Shown here: one piece after another, positions 32,799 through 42,959 of the stretch
How positions within the stretch are numbered: position 1 is the stretch's first letter
Layout: every line of letters starts with the position of its first letter
NCBI GenBank assembly: GCA_017524385.1
Contig: JAFWSS010000069.1
Location: 48,272-112,271, forward strand
DNA: 64,000 nucleotides
Reading direction: 5' to 3'
Source of the DNA: Prevotella sp.
GTDB lineage: Bacteria > Bacteroidota > Bacteroidia > Bacteroidales > Bacteroidaceae
Notes under the pieces: model-generated
Seen by the model: the letters and a program-made list of their open reading frames with translations, nothing else
Told to the model about the DNA's origin: nothing
The model's database searches: none
Made by a program: the position numbers and the translations under genes

Positions 32799-34103
32799 AT
32801 GGCGCGCAACCGCCTCATCTTGCAACTGGCACTGCCTTCCATCGTATCCAACATCACCGTACCATTGTTGGGCTTGGTCGATGTGGCCATCGTAGGGCAC
32901 ATGGGGGGAGCCATATACATAGGAGCCATCTCCGTCGGTGCGATGGTTTTCAACATCATATACTGGATTTTCGGTTTTCTGAGAATGGGCACCAGTGGTA
33001 TGACGTCACAAGCACTTGGAAGGAGGGACCTCGTGACTGTCATGCAATTGCTGTGTCGTTCCCTTGCAGTGGCATTGGTGGTTGCGATGACCATTCTTAT
33101 TTTGCAGATACCCATCAAGTGGCTTGCATTCCTCGTTGTCAACCCAGAGAAAGAAGTGTCGGGGTTGGCGTCGTCCTATTTCGACATCTGCGTGTGGGGC
33201 GCGCCAGCCATGCTCGTCTTGTACAGTCTCTCAGGTTGGTTCATAGGCATGCAGAACACACGCATCCCCATGATGATTTCCATCAGCCAGAACGTGGTCA
33301 ACATTTTGGCTAGCCTCACATTGGTGTATGGATTTGGGATGAAGGTGGAAGGGGTGGCTTGCGGTACTTTGTTCGCCCAATACGCAGGGTGTGCCATCGC
33401 CATCATCCTGTGGGCAAAAGTATATGGAAGGCTGACGAAACACTTTGTTCGGGAAGGGTTGTTTAATATTGTTAAAATGTTGGAATTTTTTAAAGTCAAT
33501 TCCGACATTTTCCTCCGAACGTTATGCCTTGTTGCGGTCAATCTCTTTTTTTTGGCCGCAGGGGCGAGACAAGGTTCTGTCATATTGGCGGTAAACACCC
33601 TTCTTGTGCAATTATACATTTTGTTCTCTTATTTCCTCGACGGTTTTGCTTTCGCCGGCGAGGCTCTGTGTGGCAAATACCATGGGGCGACAAATAGTGC
33701 AGCATTCAGGGAGACGGTAAGGTTGGTGTTTGCATGGGGTGGTGCGATTGCCTTGTTCTTTACGGCAATATATATCATTGGAGGTCTGTGGTTTCTCAAC
33801 TTGCTTACAGACGAGAGGCAGGTAGTTTCGGCCGCAATGGAATATTTGCCATGGGCGGTGGCCGTACCGCTGTCAGGAGTGGCGGCTTTCGTATGGGATG
33901 GAGTTTTCATCGGTGTGACGGCAACCAAAGGGATGCTCCTTTCCTCTGTCATCGCCACCATTGTTTTCTTCTCCCTTTATTACATTGGGATGGATTCTTA
34001 TGCCAACCATGCATTGTGGCTGGCTTTTATATTTTTCTTGGCAACAAGGGGAATTGTACAGACAGCCATCTACATCAAATTGAGAAGAAGAGGCATTTTG
34101 TAA
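32799..34103 (+). CDS. MATE family efflux transporter (DinF-like)
   Basis: A 434-residue membrane protein with about twelve helices. LALPSIVSNITVPLLGLVD and VAIVGHMGGAIYIGAISV match the start of MATE family proteins; FGFLRMGTSGMTSQALG is the following family motif. It exports cationic compounds or metabolites using a Na+ or H+ gradient; substrate unknown. Starts 3 bases after the dehydrogenase stop. Confidence 0.92.
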   Translation: MARNRLILQLALPSIVSNITVPLLGLVDVAIVGHMGGAIYIGAISVGAMVFNIIYWIFGFLRMGTSGMTSQALGRRDLVTVMQLLCRSLAVALVVAMTILILQIPIKWLAFLVVNPEKEVSGLASSYFDICVWGAPAMLVLYSLSGWFIGMQNTRIPMMISISQNVVNILASLTLVYGFGMKVEGVACGTLFAQYAGCAIAIILWAKVYGRLTKHFVREGLFNIVKMLEFFKVNSDIFLRTLCLVAVNLFFLAAGARQGSVILAVNTLLVQLYILFSYFLDGFAFAGEALCGKYHGATNSAAFRETVRLVFAWGGAIALFFTAIYIIGGLWFLNLLTDERQVVSAAMEYLPWAVAVPLSGVAAFVWDGVFIGVTATKGMLLSSVIATIVFFSLYYIGMDSYANHALWLAFIFFLATRGIVQTAIYIKLRRRGIL

Positions 34104-34222
34104 AATAAATTATCAACAATACGCTTTCCTACGCATTTATTATAACACGCGAATTTTTAAATAAACTCCTTAAAGAAAGTCATTTTTCCCTCATTTTTCT
34201 TTTGAGTTTCGGCAAAAATATC

Positions 34223-34230
34223 TATCTTTG
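34223..34230 (+). promoter_or_regulatory. -7 box TATCTTTG for the macroglobulin operon
   Basis: TATCTTTG with TTTG 18 bases upstream (34201-34204) fits the Bacteroidetes -33/-7 arrangement and lies ~100 bases before the start. The 230-base gap shows nothing else. Confidence 0.7.
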
Positions 34231-34333
34231 TATCCAAAATACACTTATTTCACTCTTTTTGCCGTCAAGGCTGTCTGAAAAGTGAGTGATGGCGGCATGG
34301 TTTGATTTAGAAAACATTCAAAGAATACGATTG

Positions 34334-37300
34334 ATGATGAGATATTTTTTAATTTTATTAACCATTATTCTGGCTCCTATGAATATCCTTGCGCAATCAT
34401 ATGAGAGTCTTTGGGGACAGGTGGAAGCCGCCCGCAGGGATGACTTGCCCCAAACTCAATTGGAGGTTTTGGGCATCATATTGGATAAGGCCACAAAGGA
34501 AAAGGAGTATGGGCATCTCATCAAGGCTCAACTGAAAAAAGTAGAAGCCATTACAGCCATCACCCCCGACTCGTTGAATCCCGAGGTAGACAAGTTGGTG
34601 AAATGGGAGCAGGCGGAGAGAGGGAAGGATGAAGTTCTCGCTGCCGTACTGCAGTCCCTGCTGGGAAGAATATACCAGAACAATCCCACTCTCGACATCG
34701 ACAATGGGGAGCAAATCGGAAATGGCTATTTCAAACAATCGCTTTCCAACAAACGCTTGTTGGCTGATACCAAGACGGGGAAATTCGTGCCGGCTCTCAC
34801 TGAGGGTGTAGACAGCAAGTATTTCAACAATGACTTGCTCCATGTGTTGGGCATGCAAGCTGAGGATTATGAAGCATTGCTCGAATTCTATGAAAATGAG
34901 GGTAATCGGGAAGCAGCCTGCCTTGTCGCCGCAAGCATACTCAGAAGGATGCCAAAGAAATTGGCTGACAGGAAAGAGGAATCTTCAACCAGGCTTCATA
35001 AGGCCGACTCCCTCTTGCAAAAGTATGGAGACCTCGAGGTGGCCGGTGAACTCGCCATTGTCAAATATCAATTCTTGGAGGAAGTGAATGATGTCAAAGC
35101 AGAGCGATTGATAAGGTTCATCGATGAAGCAAAGGCGAAATGGGGTAGGTGGCCGAGGTTGGTTGCTCTTGACAATGCCATGGACGGCTTGACTCAACCT
35201 TGTTTCCACGTCGATGCCGGATGCCAGATGATATTACCTGGAACAAGTCGGATGATCAAGGTGGATGATGCCAGGAACATCCCGTCGCTGACGGTGAGAT
35301 TGGCAAGAACCGACATCGATGTTTCCAAGGAGTATTATTTGTTCAATGAAAGCGACTTGGCCGAAGTAAGGAAAGCCATTGTGAAGGGGTCGGAAATGGA
35401 ATTCACCCATCATTACAATGGTCACCAGCCATATGAGCACTTCAATGACAGCCTGGAATTGCCACCTTTGAAGAAAGGGACTTATTTGTTGGAGTTTGAA
35501 GCCGGAGACAGTGATGTGAACGTTGAAAGGACGTTGATGTATGTCAGTGACGTCTTACTCATTTGCGAGCCGCAACCCGATGATGCCGTACGCCTCATTG
35601 CCGTGAGTGCTACTACGGGAAAGCCTCTGCCGAAGGCTAAAATACGTGTCTCATATATAGCATCGAACACCACACTTGTCTGTAATGCAAAAGGTGAGGT
35701 GATGTATCAAAAGGATGAGAATGATTACGGACAACCTGAATTCTATGTATATACCAACGATGACCATTATTGCCCGTCACAGCAATTGTGGTATGGGCGT
35801 TATTCTTTTTCCAGGCCGTTGGAAGTTAAGACCAATACAGCGGTATACACGGACAGGAGCATATACAGGCCTGGACAGCAAGTGCATGTCGGTTTGATAA
35901 GATACGAATGCTTGAGAGGTTTGGAGACGAATGCGTTGGAGGGAGAAAAACTGGAGGTCGTACTCAGGGATGCCAACTACAAGGAGGTGGCCACCAAATA
36001 CGTGGTGACCGACAAGTTCGGCAAGGCTGATGTCGATTTCCAACTCCCCGAAAGTGGACTGACAGGCAGATTCACCATCACTGCAAACGGTGGGAGCACT
36101 TCCTTCAGGGTGGAGGAATACAAGCGACCTACATTCGAAGTGAAGATTCCAAACGTGGAGGAGGTCTACAAGAACGGAGACACCATTCAAGTGAAAGGAT
36201 ATGCCAAAACTTATGCCGGAGTGCCTGTGCAGGGAGCAAAGGTGGAATATACGGTGAAAAGGGAAACGTCTTGGTGGTGGAGAAACGGTAGAGGCGGCGA
36301 TGAAGTGCTGGTTGTCGACAGCACCATCACCGACGAAGAGGGAGCATTCTATATGCGTGTTCCCATGTTGATGCCCGACACCGACGATGAAGACCGATAT
36401 GGATGGAGTTGGGTGCGTTTTTATGACATAGCCATCCAGGCCATGGTCACAGACCAGGCTTTCGAAACCCATGAGGCAAAGTTGACATTGCCATTGAGCA
36501 ACAAGTCTACCGCATTCAGCATGTCTGTGACAGAAAGGATGCGAAAGGATGAGATGAAACCTGTCAGATTCTCCTTGAGAAATGCATCTGGGAAGGAGAT
36601 CGACGGCATCGTGGCCTACACCATCGACGGCGGTGGCAACTTCACGGCTGAAGCCAACAACGACGTGGCGCTGCCTGCATTGAACTCTGGTCGTCACACG
36701 ATTGAGGCCGTATGCATGGGAGACACGGTGAAGAAGGATTTCGTGGTGTTCTCTCTTGATGACAAGAAACCTTGCGTGGAAACACATGACTGGTTCTATG
36801 CTTCCGGCAGCCAATTCCCAAGCGATGGCACGCCGGTGTATGTACAAGTTGGTTCTTCCGACCGTGACACAAGGGTTTATTATAGCGTGTTTACAGAAGA
36901 AAAGGTTTTGGAACAAGGAGCCTTCACGCTTGACAATGCAATCCAGACACGCCGCTGGGTGTATGATGAGAAGTATGCCTCAGGATTGTTCCTTACTTTC
37001 GCATGGGTGAGGGAAGGGAAGGTGTATTCGCATACGCTTTCCATCAAGAGACCCATGCCCGACAAGCGCATCATGCTCACATGGCATACTTTCAGGGATA
37101 AACTCAAACCTGGAGATGAGGAAACATGGGTGCTCAAGGCATTATATCCCGATGGAAAACCTGCAGATGCACAACTCATGGCAACCCTCTACGACAAGTC
37201 GCTTGACCAAATCTCATCACACGGATGGTATTTCAACGACCTCGTCGGGGTGTATACGCCTAACACCTACTGGAGGGCTCTCCAATTCTATGACATGAGC

Positions 37301-39835
37301 TTGTTTGGCTCGAAAGTCATCAGAGGAAAAAACGTCCCATCGTTGCAGTTCACTGCTTTCGATAACACGTTGTTTAACATGTGGGAGCCGCACTATGACA
37401 AATATGATGAAATGCCGATGGCAATGCCTGTTGAAGGAGGGAAGGTCAGAATGAAAGTCCAGGCTGCATCAGCTGACATGGTAGCTTTGAACAATCGTTT
37501 GGCAGAAGTGGTTGTTGTAAACTCTTCTGCAGAGATGGATGAAGCCTCAACAATGAGGCTCAGTGGCTTGCCTGGCGATGGAGAGGAGAAACAGGCAGAT
37601 GCTACTCAAGTGAGGGAAAATCTCGACGAGACAGCTTTCTTCATGCCGAAGGTGGCTGCCGACGAGGAAGGCAATATGGTGCTCAAGTTCCAAATCCCAG
37701 AGTCGGTCACCACATGGCAGTTCATTGGACTTGCAACTGACATACACCTTAACAATGGTGCCATCAAGGCGGAGGCGGTGGCCAAGAAAGACGTAATGGT
37801 GCAACCCAATGTGCCACGTTTCGTCAGACTTGGGGACAAGGCTCAGGTTACCACCCGCATCTTTAATACTACAGATAAGACTATTGGCGGAAAGGCTGTC
37901 ATGGAACTCATCGATCCCGAGACCGAGGCTGTCGTTTTCTCCCAAGCACATGACTTCAACCTGGAAGCCAACCAAACCACTAGCGCCACCTTCGACTACG
38001 ATGTAGAAGGTGATGCACGACTGCTCGTCTGCCGTATCATAGCCAAGGGAGAGGGGTTCTCTGATGGAGAGCAGCATTACCTGCCCGTACTGCCAAGCAA
38101 GGAACTGATTACACGCACCATGCCGTTCACTCAGAATGGTCCACAAACCACTTCCATTAATCTTGGCAAATTATTCCCGAAGAGAGTGGACGATGCCAAA
38201 CTCACCGTGGAATACACCAACAACCCGGCATGGATGATGATACAGGCTCTTCCCACCATGGCTGCTGGAGACAGTGAGAACGCGATCACCCAGGCTACTG
38301 CTTACTACGCCAACGCGCTAGGGCAATTCATTATGAACATGTCGCCTTCCATCAAGCAAACCGTGATGAAGTGGAGGGATGAGCTTGGTGACAATGGCAG
38401 CATGGCCAGCAGCCTTGCCAAGAATGAGGAACTCAAGGATCTCTTGCTCAATGAGACACCTTGGGTGGGACAGGCCGACAAGGAGGAAAGCCAGAAGAGA
38501 AGCCTCGTCAAATTCTTTGATGAGCAAACCATCAGCATACGGCTCAGCCAGTCCCTCAAGAAACTTGAAGAACTGCAAAATGAAGATGGCTCATGGTCGT
38601 GGTGGAAAGGAATGGGTGGAAGCCCGTACATGACCACCGCCGTCAGTGAGATGTTCATCAGGCTAAACAGCATGGTTGGAAAGCGGAATGACAACCAAAG
38701 GATGCTCGACAAGGCTTTCACCTTCATGGACAAGGTTCTCAAGGATGAAGAGGAGTATTTGAGGAAATTGCAAGCTCAAGGAGTTGAGGTCAGACCCAGC
38801 GAAACTGCATTGAACATTCTCTACAACTATGCACTTGATGGAAGGGAGCCTTCCGACAAGACCAAGTCCAGCATACAATATCTCATTGACCTGTTGGACG
38901 GCAAGGCAAGAGAGTTCACCATCTACGGAAAAGCAAGAAGTGCTGTTGTTCTATCTCATTTTGGGAAGGAAAAGAAAGCAGCCCTCCATATGAAGAGTTT
39001 GTCGCAATATTCTGTAGCCACAGAGGAGATGGGAAGGTATTATGATACAAGAAAGGCTTACTACTCTTGGTGCAGCTACAACATTCCAACCGAGGTAGCT
39101 GCCATCGAGGCTTACCAACGGATGGAGCCAGGCAACATAAAGGTACTCGAGGAAATGAGGTTGTGGCTGCTCCAGCAGAAGAGGGCTCAAATGTGGAGTA
39201 CGCCCATCAACAGTGTAGATGCCATATACGCCTTCCTCAATGGAAATGTCGATGCACTCGACAACAAGATGGAGACTGTGCTCGCTTTGGACGGAGAGCT
39301 TTTGGAGACTTCCGAAGCGACCGCAGGACTAGGATATGTCAAAACTGCTGTCAAACCTAGAGGTAACGAAATCTTCACCGCTCAGAAACAATCCTCTGGA
39401 ACTTCATGGGGAGCTCTTTACGCACAATTCTCGCAAGATGCGAAAGAGGTGACAGACACCAAGGCAGGCCTTTCCGTGAAAAGGGAAATCCTTGCCAAGA
39501 ACGGGGACTTGAAAGTGGGAGACAAGGTGGTGGTGCGAATCACTATCAAGGCTGAGCGTAACCTCGACTTTGTAGAAGTCATAGACAGAAGACCCGCGTG
39601 CATGGAGCCCGTGGAGCAAAGGTCGGGTTACAGGAGGGGATGCTACATCGCCCCCAAGGACTATACCACCAACTACTATTTCGACAAAATGGGAAAAGGT
39701 ACACACCTGATAGAGACAGAATACTATATCGACAGAACGGGCACTTACGAGTCGGGGACATGCAAGGCACAATGCGCCTACGCACCAGAGTTCTCTGCCA
39801 CTACGAAAGCCTTCAAAGTCACCGTCAACAAATGA
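34334..39835 (+). CDS. Alpha-2-macroglobulin family protein lacking the thioester motif
   Basis: The start chosen gives a signal peptide (MMRYFLILLTIILAPMNILAQ) and 1833 residues. The order fits bacterial alpha-2-macroglobulins: a ~250-residue helical lead, MG2-type domains (TAVYTDRSIYRPGQQVHVGL), a bait-like region, the A2M central domain (VTTWQFIGLATDI...VQPNVPRFVRLGD) and a helical TED toroid (LEELQNEDGSWSWWKGMGG). Where the CxEQ thioester is expected (after NPAWMMIQALPTMAAG) the residues are DSENAI, with no Cys, so it cannot bind attackers covalently. Such proteins trap proteases in the periplasm or have another role. It overlaps the DUF1573 gene by 4 bases; no pbpC partner is present. 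Confidence 0.9.
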   Translation: MMRYFLILLTIILAPMNILAQSYESLWGQVEAARRDDLPQTQLEVLGIILDKATKEKEYGHLIKAQLKKVEAITAITPDSLNPEVDKLVKWEQAERGKDEVLAAVLQSLLGRIYQNNPTLDIDNGEQIGNGYFKQSLSNKRLLADTKTGKFVPALTEGVDSKYFNNDLLHVLGMQAEDYEALLEFYENEGNREAACLVAASILRRMPKKLADRKEESSTRLHKADSLLQKYGDLEVAGELAIVKYQFLEEVNDVKAERLIRFIDEAKAKWGRWPRLVALDNAMDGLTQPCFHVDAGCQMILPGTSRMIKVDDARNIPSLTVRLARTDIDVSKEYYLFNESDLAEVRKAIVKGSEMEFTHHYNGHQPYEHFNDSLELPPLKKGTYLLEFEAGDSDVNVERTLMYVSDVLLICEPQPDDAVRLIAVSATTGKPLPKAKIRVSYIASNTTLVCNAKGEVMYQKDENDYGQPEFYVYTNDDHYCPSQQLWYGRYSFSRPLEVKTNTAVYTDRSIYRPGQQVHVGLIRYECLRGLETNALEGEKLEVVLRDANYKEVATKYVVTDKFGKADVDFQLPESGLTGRFTITANGGSTSFRVEEYKRPTFEVKIPNVEEVYKNGDTIQVKGYAKTYAGVPVQGAKVEYTVKRETSWWWRNGRGGDEVLVVDSTITDEEGAFYMRVPMLMPDTDDEDRYGWSWVRFYDIAIQAMVTDQAFETHEAKLTLPLSNKSTAFSMSVTERMRKDEMKPVRFSLRNASGKEIDGIVAYTIDGGGNFTAEANNDVALPALNSGRHTIEAVCMGDTVKKDFVVFSLDDKKPCVETHDWFYASGSQFPSDGTPVYVQVGSSDRDTRVYYSVFTEEKVLEQGAFTLDNAIQTRRWVYDEKYASGLFLTFAWVREGKVYSHTLSIKRPMPDKRIMLTWHTFRDKLKPGDEETWVLKALYPDGKPADAQLMATLYDKSLDQISSHGWYFNDLVGVYTPNTYWRALQFYDMSLFGSKVIRGKNVPSLQFTAFDNTLFNMWEPHYDKYDEMPMAMPVEGGKVRMKVQAASADMVALNNRLAEVVVVNSSAEMDEASTMRLSGLPGDGEEKQADATQVRENLDETAFFMPKVAADEEGNMVLKFQIPESVTTWQFIGLATDIHLNNGAIKAEAVAKKDVMVQPNVPRFVRLGDKAQVTTRIFNTTDKTIGGKAVMELIDPETEAVVFSQAHDFNLEANQTTSATFDYDVEGDARLLVCRIIAKGEGFSDGEQHYLPVLPSKELITRTMPFTQNGPQTTSINLGKLFPKRVDDAKLTVEYTNNPAWMMIQALPTMAAGDSENAITQATAYYANALGQFIMNMSPSIKQTVMKWRDELGDNGSMASSLAKNEELKDLLLNETPWVGQADKEESQKRSLVKFFDEQTISIRLSQSLKKLEELQNEDGSWSWWKGMGGSPYMTTAVSEMFIRLNSMVGKRNDNQRMLDKAFTFMDKVLKDEEEYLRKLQAQGVEVRPSETALNILYNYALDGREPSDKTKSSIQYLIDLLDGKAREFTIYGKARSAVVLSHFGKEKKAALHMKSLSQYSVATEEMGRYYDTRKAYYSWCSYNIPTEVAAIEAYQRMEPGNIKVLEEMRLWLLQQKRAQMWSTPINSVDAIYAFLNGNVDALDNKMETVLALDGELLETSEATAGLGYVKTAVKPRGNEIFTAQKQSSGTSWGALYAQFSQDAKEVTDTKAGLSVKREILAKNGDLKVGDKVVVRITIKAERNLDFVEVIDRRPACMEPVEQRSGYRRGCYIAPKDYTTNYYFDKMGKGTHLIETEYYIDRTGTYESGTCKAQCAYAPEFSATTKAFKVTVNK

Positions 39836-40926
39836 TGAGTATGGAAAAAATGGTCAGGATGATAAAAGCGATGATGGTCATGGCTGTTCTTGCCACGGGG
39901 GTCCAAACAAGGGCACTCGCTCAAATCATCACTACTCCCAACCAAGTCATAGATTGCGGACAGGTGCTTTTCAGAAAGCCGGTGACTGTGCATTTCGAAT
40001 TAACAAACGAAGGGCAAGGATCCATCACTATCAAAAAAGTGGAGACTAGTTGTGGATGCACAGAAGTAAACTACCCAAAGGGGATCATCACGGAGAACAA
40101 ACCGTTCATCGTCTCTGCCACATATGACGCAAAGCAAATGGGACATTTTGAAAAATATGTCGACATTTTCACCCAAGGTGCGTCATTGCCATTCACGCTC
40201 ACCATCAAGGGCGTTGTAGTAGAGGAGGTGAAAGACTATGGTGGAGAATACCAATATGTCTTGGGGAAACTGAAAACAGACAGCAAGGAAATCTATTTTG
40301 ATGACGTGGAAAAGGGAGAAAACCCTGTCGCAGAGATACATGTGCTCAACACCACAAGCGAGATGGCCAACCCTGTCGTCATGCACCTTCCGCCGTATCT
40401 GAAGGCCGATGTTTCTCCTTCGGCAATCCCGCCGGGAAAGTCGGGAGTGATTTACATTACACTCAGAACAGAAAAGATGGATGACTACGGACTCTCCCAG
40501 ACCATTGTCTATCTCGGCTTCAAGGCAGGCGACAAAATCAGTGAAGACAAGCAAATACCCGTCACGTCCATCTTGCTACCTTCATTTGGAATGGTGACAG
40601 AGCAACAACTGGTGTATATGCCGAAGCTTAGGATTTCAGACACCACGCTAGACTTGGGCGAGTTTGCTGGGAAGAAAAAGAAGAAAGGTACGCTTGTCAT
40701 AGAAAACCTCGGAAGAACCGACTTGGAAATCACCAAGATGCAAACATTCACCGAGGGTTTGGAAATTGAACTTACAGACGCTGTCATACAACCCGGGGCA
40801 TCGGCAAAACTCAAGGTGACAGCAGACCAAAAGGTGTTGAAGGGGATGAGGAGCACTCCGAAAATCCTTCTTATCACAAACGACCCAAGGACACCCAAGG
40901 TGATCATAGATATCAACGTGAAATAA
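39832..40926 (+). CDS. Exported DUF1573 protein
   Basis: The start overlaps the macroglobulin stop (ATGATGA), giving 364 residues with a signal peptide ending near ALAQ. Residues ~40-140 form a DUF1573 Ig-like domain (IDCGQVLFRKPVTVHFELTN, then TSCGCTEVNYPKG), and two more such strand-rich modules follow (EIYFDDVEKGENPVAEIHV; TLDLGEFAGKKKKKGTLVI). Bacteroidales have many of these; function is not established. Translational coupling to the macroglobulin suggests they work together in the periplasm. Confidence 0.85.
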   Translation: MMSMEKMVRMIKAMMVMAVLATGVQTRALAQIITTPNQVIDCGQVLFRKPVTVHFELTNEGQGSITIKKVETSCGCTEVNYPKGIITENKPFIVSATYDAKQMGHFEKYVDIFTQGASLPFTLTIKGVVVEEVKDYGGEYQYVLGKLKTDSKEIYFDDVEKGENPVAEIHVLNTTSEMANPVVMHLPPYLKADVSPSAIPPGKSGVIYITLRTEKMDDYGLSQTIVYLGFKAGDKISEDKQIPVTSILLPSFGMVTEQQLVYMPKLRISDTTLDLGEFAGKKKKKGTLVIENLGRTDLEITKMQTFTEGLEIELTDAVIQPGASAKLKVTADQKVLKGMRSTPKILLITNDPRTPKVIIDINVK

Positions 40927-40946
40927 ACATATAAAAAATAGGTGAC

Positions 40947-42059
40947 ATGGAACATCCTGAAAATAGTGAGGAATACAAAGGGCTGACGGTCAATTCGGGC
41001 GTTGAACAACCCGCAATCATCAATCCTTACCTTAATAGAAGGCGCTTCCGGAGAAGAGTCTATACCGTCGCAGAGATGGTGGAAGGCATTCTCAAGGGAG
41101 ATGTCACCATTCTCAGCCAGGCTGTAACGCTTGTCGAGAGTCTCAATCCCGAGCATCAGGCCATGGCACAGGAGGTCATCGAGAAATGCCTCCCTCATAG
41201 TGGAAACTCCATCAGGGTTGGCATCAGCGGAGTGCCGGGAGCAGGAAAAAGCACATCCATCGATGTTTTTGGATGCCATGTGTTGGACAACAAGGGTGGA
41301 AAACTTGCAGTCCTTGCCATCGACCCCAGTAGCGAGAGGTCAAAAGGGAGCATACTTGGTGACAAGACAAGGATGGAGAAACTATCCACAAGGCCAGAGG
41401 CATTCATCCGTCCTAGTCCCACTGCAGGTTCCCTGGGTGGTGTGGCAAGAAAGACAAGGGAAACTATCATCTTGTGCGAAGCCGCTGGCTACGACAAAAT
41501 CTTCGTGGAAACAGTCGGTGTAGGGCAAAGTGAGACAGCCTGCCATTCCATGGTCGATTTCTTCCTGCTCATACAACTCGCTGGCACCGGGGATGAACTG
41601 CAGGGCATCAAAAGAGGAATCATGGAAATTGCCGATGGCATCGTCATCAACAAGTGCGACGGAAACAATGTGGATAAATGCCAGATGGCAGCCACCAATT
41701 TCAGAAACGCTCTCCACTTCTTCCCCATGTCGGATAGTGGATGGATGCCGAAGGTGTTGTGCTACAGTGGATTCTATGCCTTGGGAATCAAGGAGGTGTG
41801 GGATATGATCTATCAATACATCGATTTCGTCAAGCAAAACGGATATTTCGAGTATAGAAGAAACGAGCAAAGCAAATATTGGATGTATGAAACCATCAAC
41901 GAGCAGTTGAAAAATAGTTTCTATCACAACCGACAAGTGGAGGACCTGCTCAAGAACGCGGAAAGAAGCGTCCTCAATGGAGAGCAAACATCTTTCGCTG
42001 CCGCAGGAATGTTGCTCGACACTTATTTCAAACAATTGAAAACTTTAGAAAATAGATAA
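40947..42059 (+). CDS. meaB: Methylmalonyl-CoA mutase chaperone GTPase MeaB
   Basis: A 370-residue G3E GTPase. GISGVPGAGKSTSIDVFG is the Walker A loop, LAIDPSSERSKGSILGDKTRM and FIRPSPTAGSLGGVARKTRE are MeaB hallmarks, FVETVGVGQSE holds the switch motif, and INKCDG the NKxD nucleotide motif. It guards the B12-dependent methylmalonyl-CoA mutase, used in propionate production in this group; the mutase genes are not in this window. The ispH start directly follows its stop. Confidence 0.95.
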   Translation: MEHPENSEEYKGLTVNSGVEQPAIINPYLNRRRFRRRVYTVAEMVEGILKGDVTILSQAVTLVESLNPEHQAMAQEVIEKCLPHSGNSIRVGISGVPGAGKSTSIDVFGCHVLDNKGGKLAVLAIDPSSERSKGSILGDKTRMEKLSTRPEAFIRPSPTAGSLGGVARKTRETIILCEAAGYDKIFVETVGVGQSETACHSMVDFFLLIQLAGTGDELQGIKRGIMEIADGIVINKCDGNNVDKCQMAATNFRNALHFFPMSDSGWMPKVLCYSGFYALGIKEVWDMIYQYIDFVKQNGYFEYRRNEQSKYWMYETINEQLKNSFYHNRQVEDLLKNAERSVLNGEQTSFAAAGMLLDTYFKQLKTLENR

Positions 42060-42932
42060 ATGAACATTGAAATTGACAACCAAAGTGGCTTCTGCTTCGG
42101 AGTGACCACTGCCATCAACAAGGCAGAGGAAAAACTCGGCGAGGAAAAGACGCTATACTGCCTGGGAGACATCGTGCACAATGGCATGGAGTGCGAGAGA
42201 CTCAGGCAGATGGGCTTGGTCACCATCAACCATGATGATTTGGCCTCACTGAAGGACGTCAAAGTCATGTTCAGAGCACATGGAGAGCCTCCAGCCACAT
42301 ATCAAGTGGCGAGATGCAACAATATAGAAATCGTGGATACCACATGCCCAGTTGTCTTGCAACTACAAAAAAGGATCAAAAAGCAGTTTGATGCCAACCC
42401 GAAGGCGCAAATCGTCATCTTTGGGAAAAACGGACATGCCGAGGTGCTTGGACTCGTAGGGCAAACCAACAACAAGGCCATCGTGGTGGAAAACCTCAAA
42501 GACGTGGAGAAGCTCGACTTCAAACGTGACATCTACCTTTACTCACAGACCACCAAGTCGCTGGAGGAATACCACCATATCATTCATTACATCCAGCAAC
42601 ATATAGAGGGAAGCGCTACGTTCAGAAGTTTCGACACCATCTGCAGGCAGGTTTCCAACAGAATCACCAACATCGCACAGTTTGCTCAAAGACATCAACT
42701 CATCCTCTTTGTCTCTGGAGGCAAGAGCAGCAACGGGAAGGTGCTCTTCAACGAATGTAAAAAGGTGAACCCTAACGCCCACCAAATAGAGTCGGCAGAA
42801 GAAATCAACATCGAATGGATAGAAAACGTCGACTCTGTCGGCATCTGTGGAGCAACAAGCACGCCAAAATGGCTCATGGAGGAGTGCAAGACTTTCATAA
42901 CCACTCATAAAAAAGAAAAAAACAATTTATAA
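42060..42932 (+). CDS. ispH: 4-hydroxy-3-methylbut-2-enyl diphosphate reductase IspH
   Basis: A 290-residue Fe-S enzyme, the last step of the MEP isoprenoid pathway (HMBPP to IPP and DMAPP). The three cluster Cys residues are seen in GFCFGVTTAINKAEE, DTTCPVVLQ and VGICGATSTPKWLME; FRAHGEPPATY and IVIFGKNGHAEVLGLVGQ hold conserved His residues. Length is normal. It follows meaB without a gap. Confidence 0.96.
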   Translation: MNIEIDNQSGFCFGVTTAINKAEEKLGEEKTLYCLGDIVHNGMECERLRQMGLVTINHDDLASLKDVKVMFRAHGEPPATYQVARCNNIEIVDTTCPVVLQLQKRIKKQFDANPKAQIVIFGKNGHAEVLGLVGQTNNKAIVVENLKDVEKLDFKRDIYLYSQTTKSLEEYHHIIHYIQQHIEGSATFRSFDTICRQVSNRITNIAQFAQRHQLILFVSGGKSSNGKVLFNECKKVNPNAHQIESAEEINIEWIENVDSVGICGATSTPKWLMEECKTFITTHKKEKNNL

Positions 42933-42959
42933 TTTCATTTACATTAATGTCTTAATCTT

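Noticed and set aside
35777-36916. 379-codon open frame on the - strand inside the macroglobulin gene
   Set aside because: It is antisense to a clear protein with known domains, its residues are His/Cys-rich as in shadow frames, and no start context or promoter is seen.
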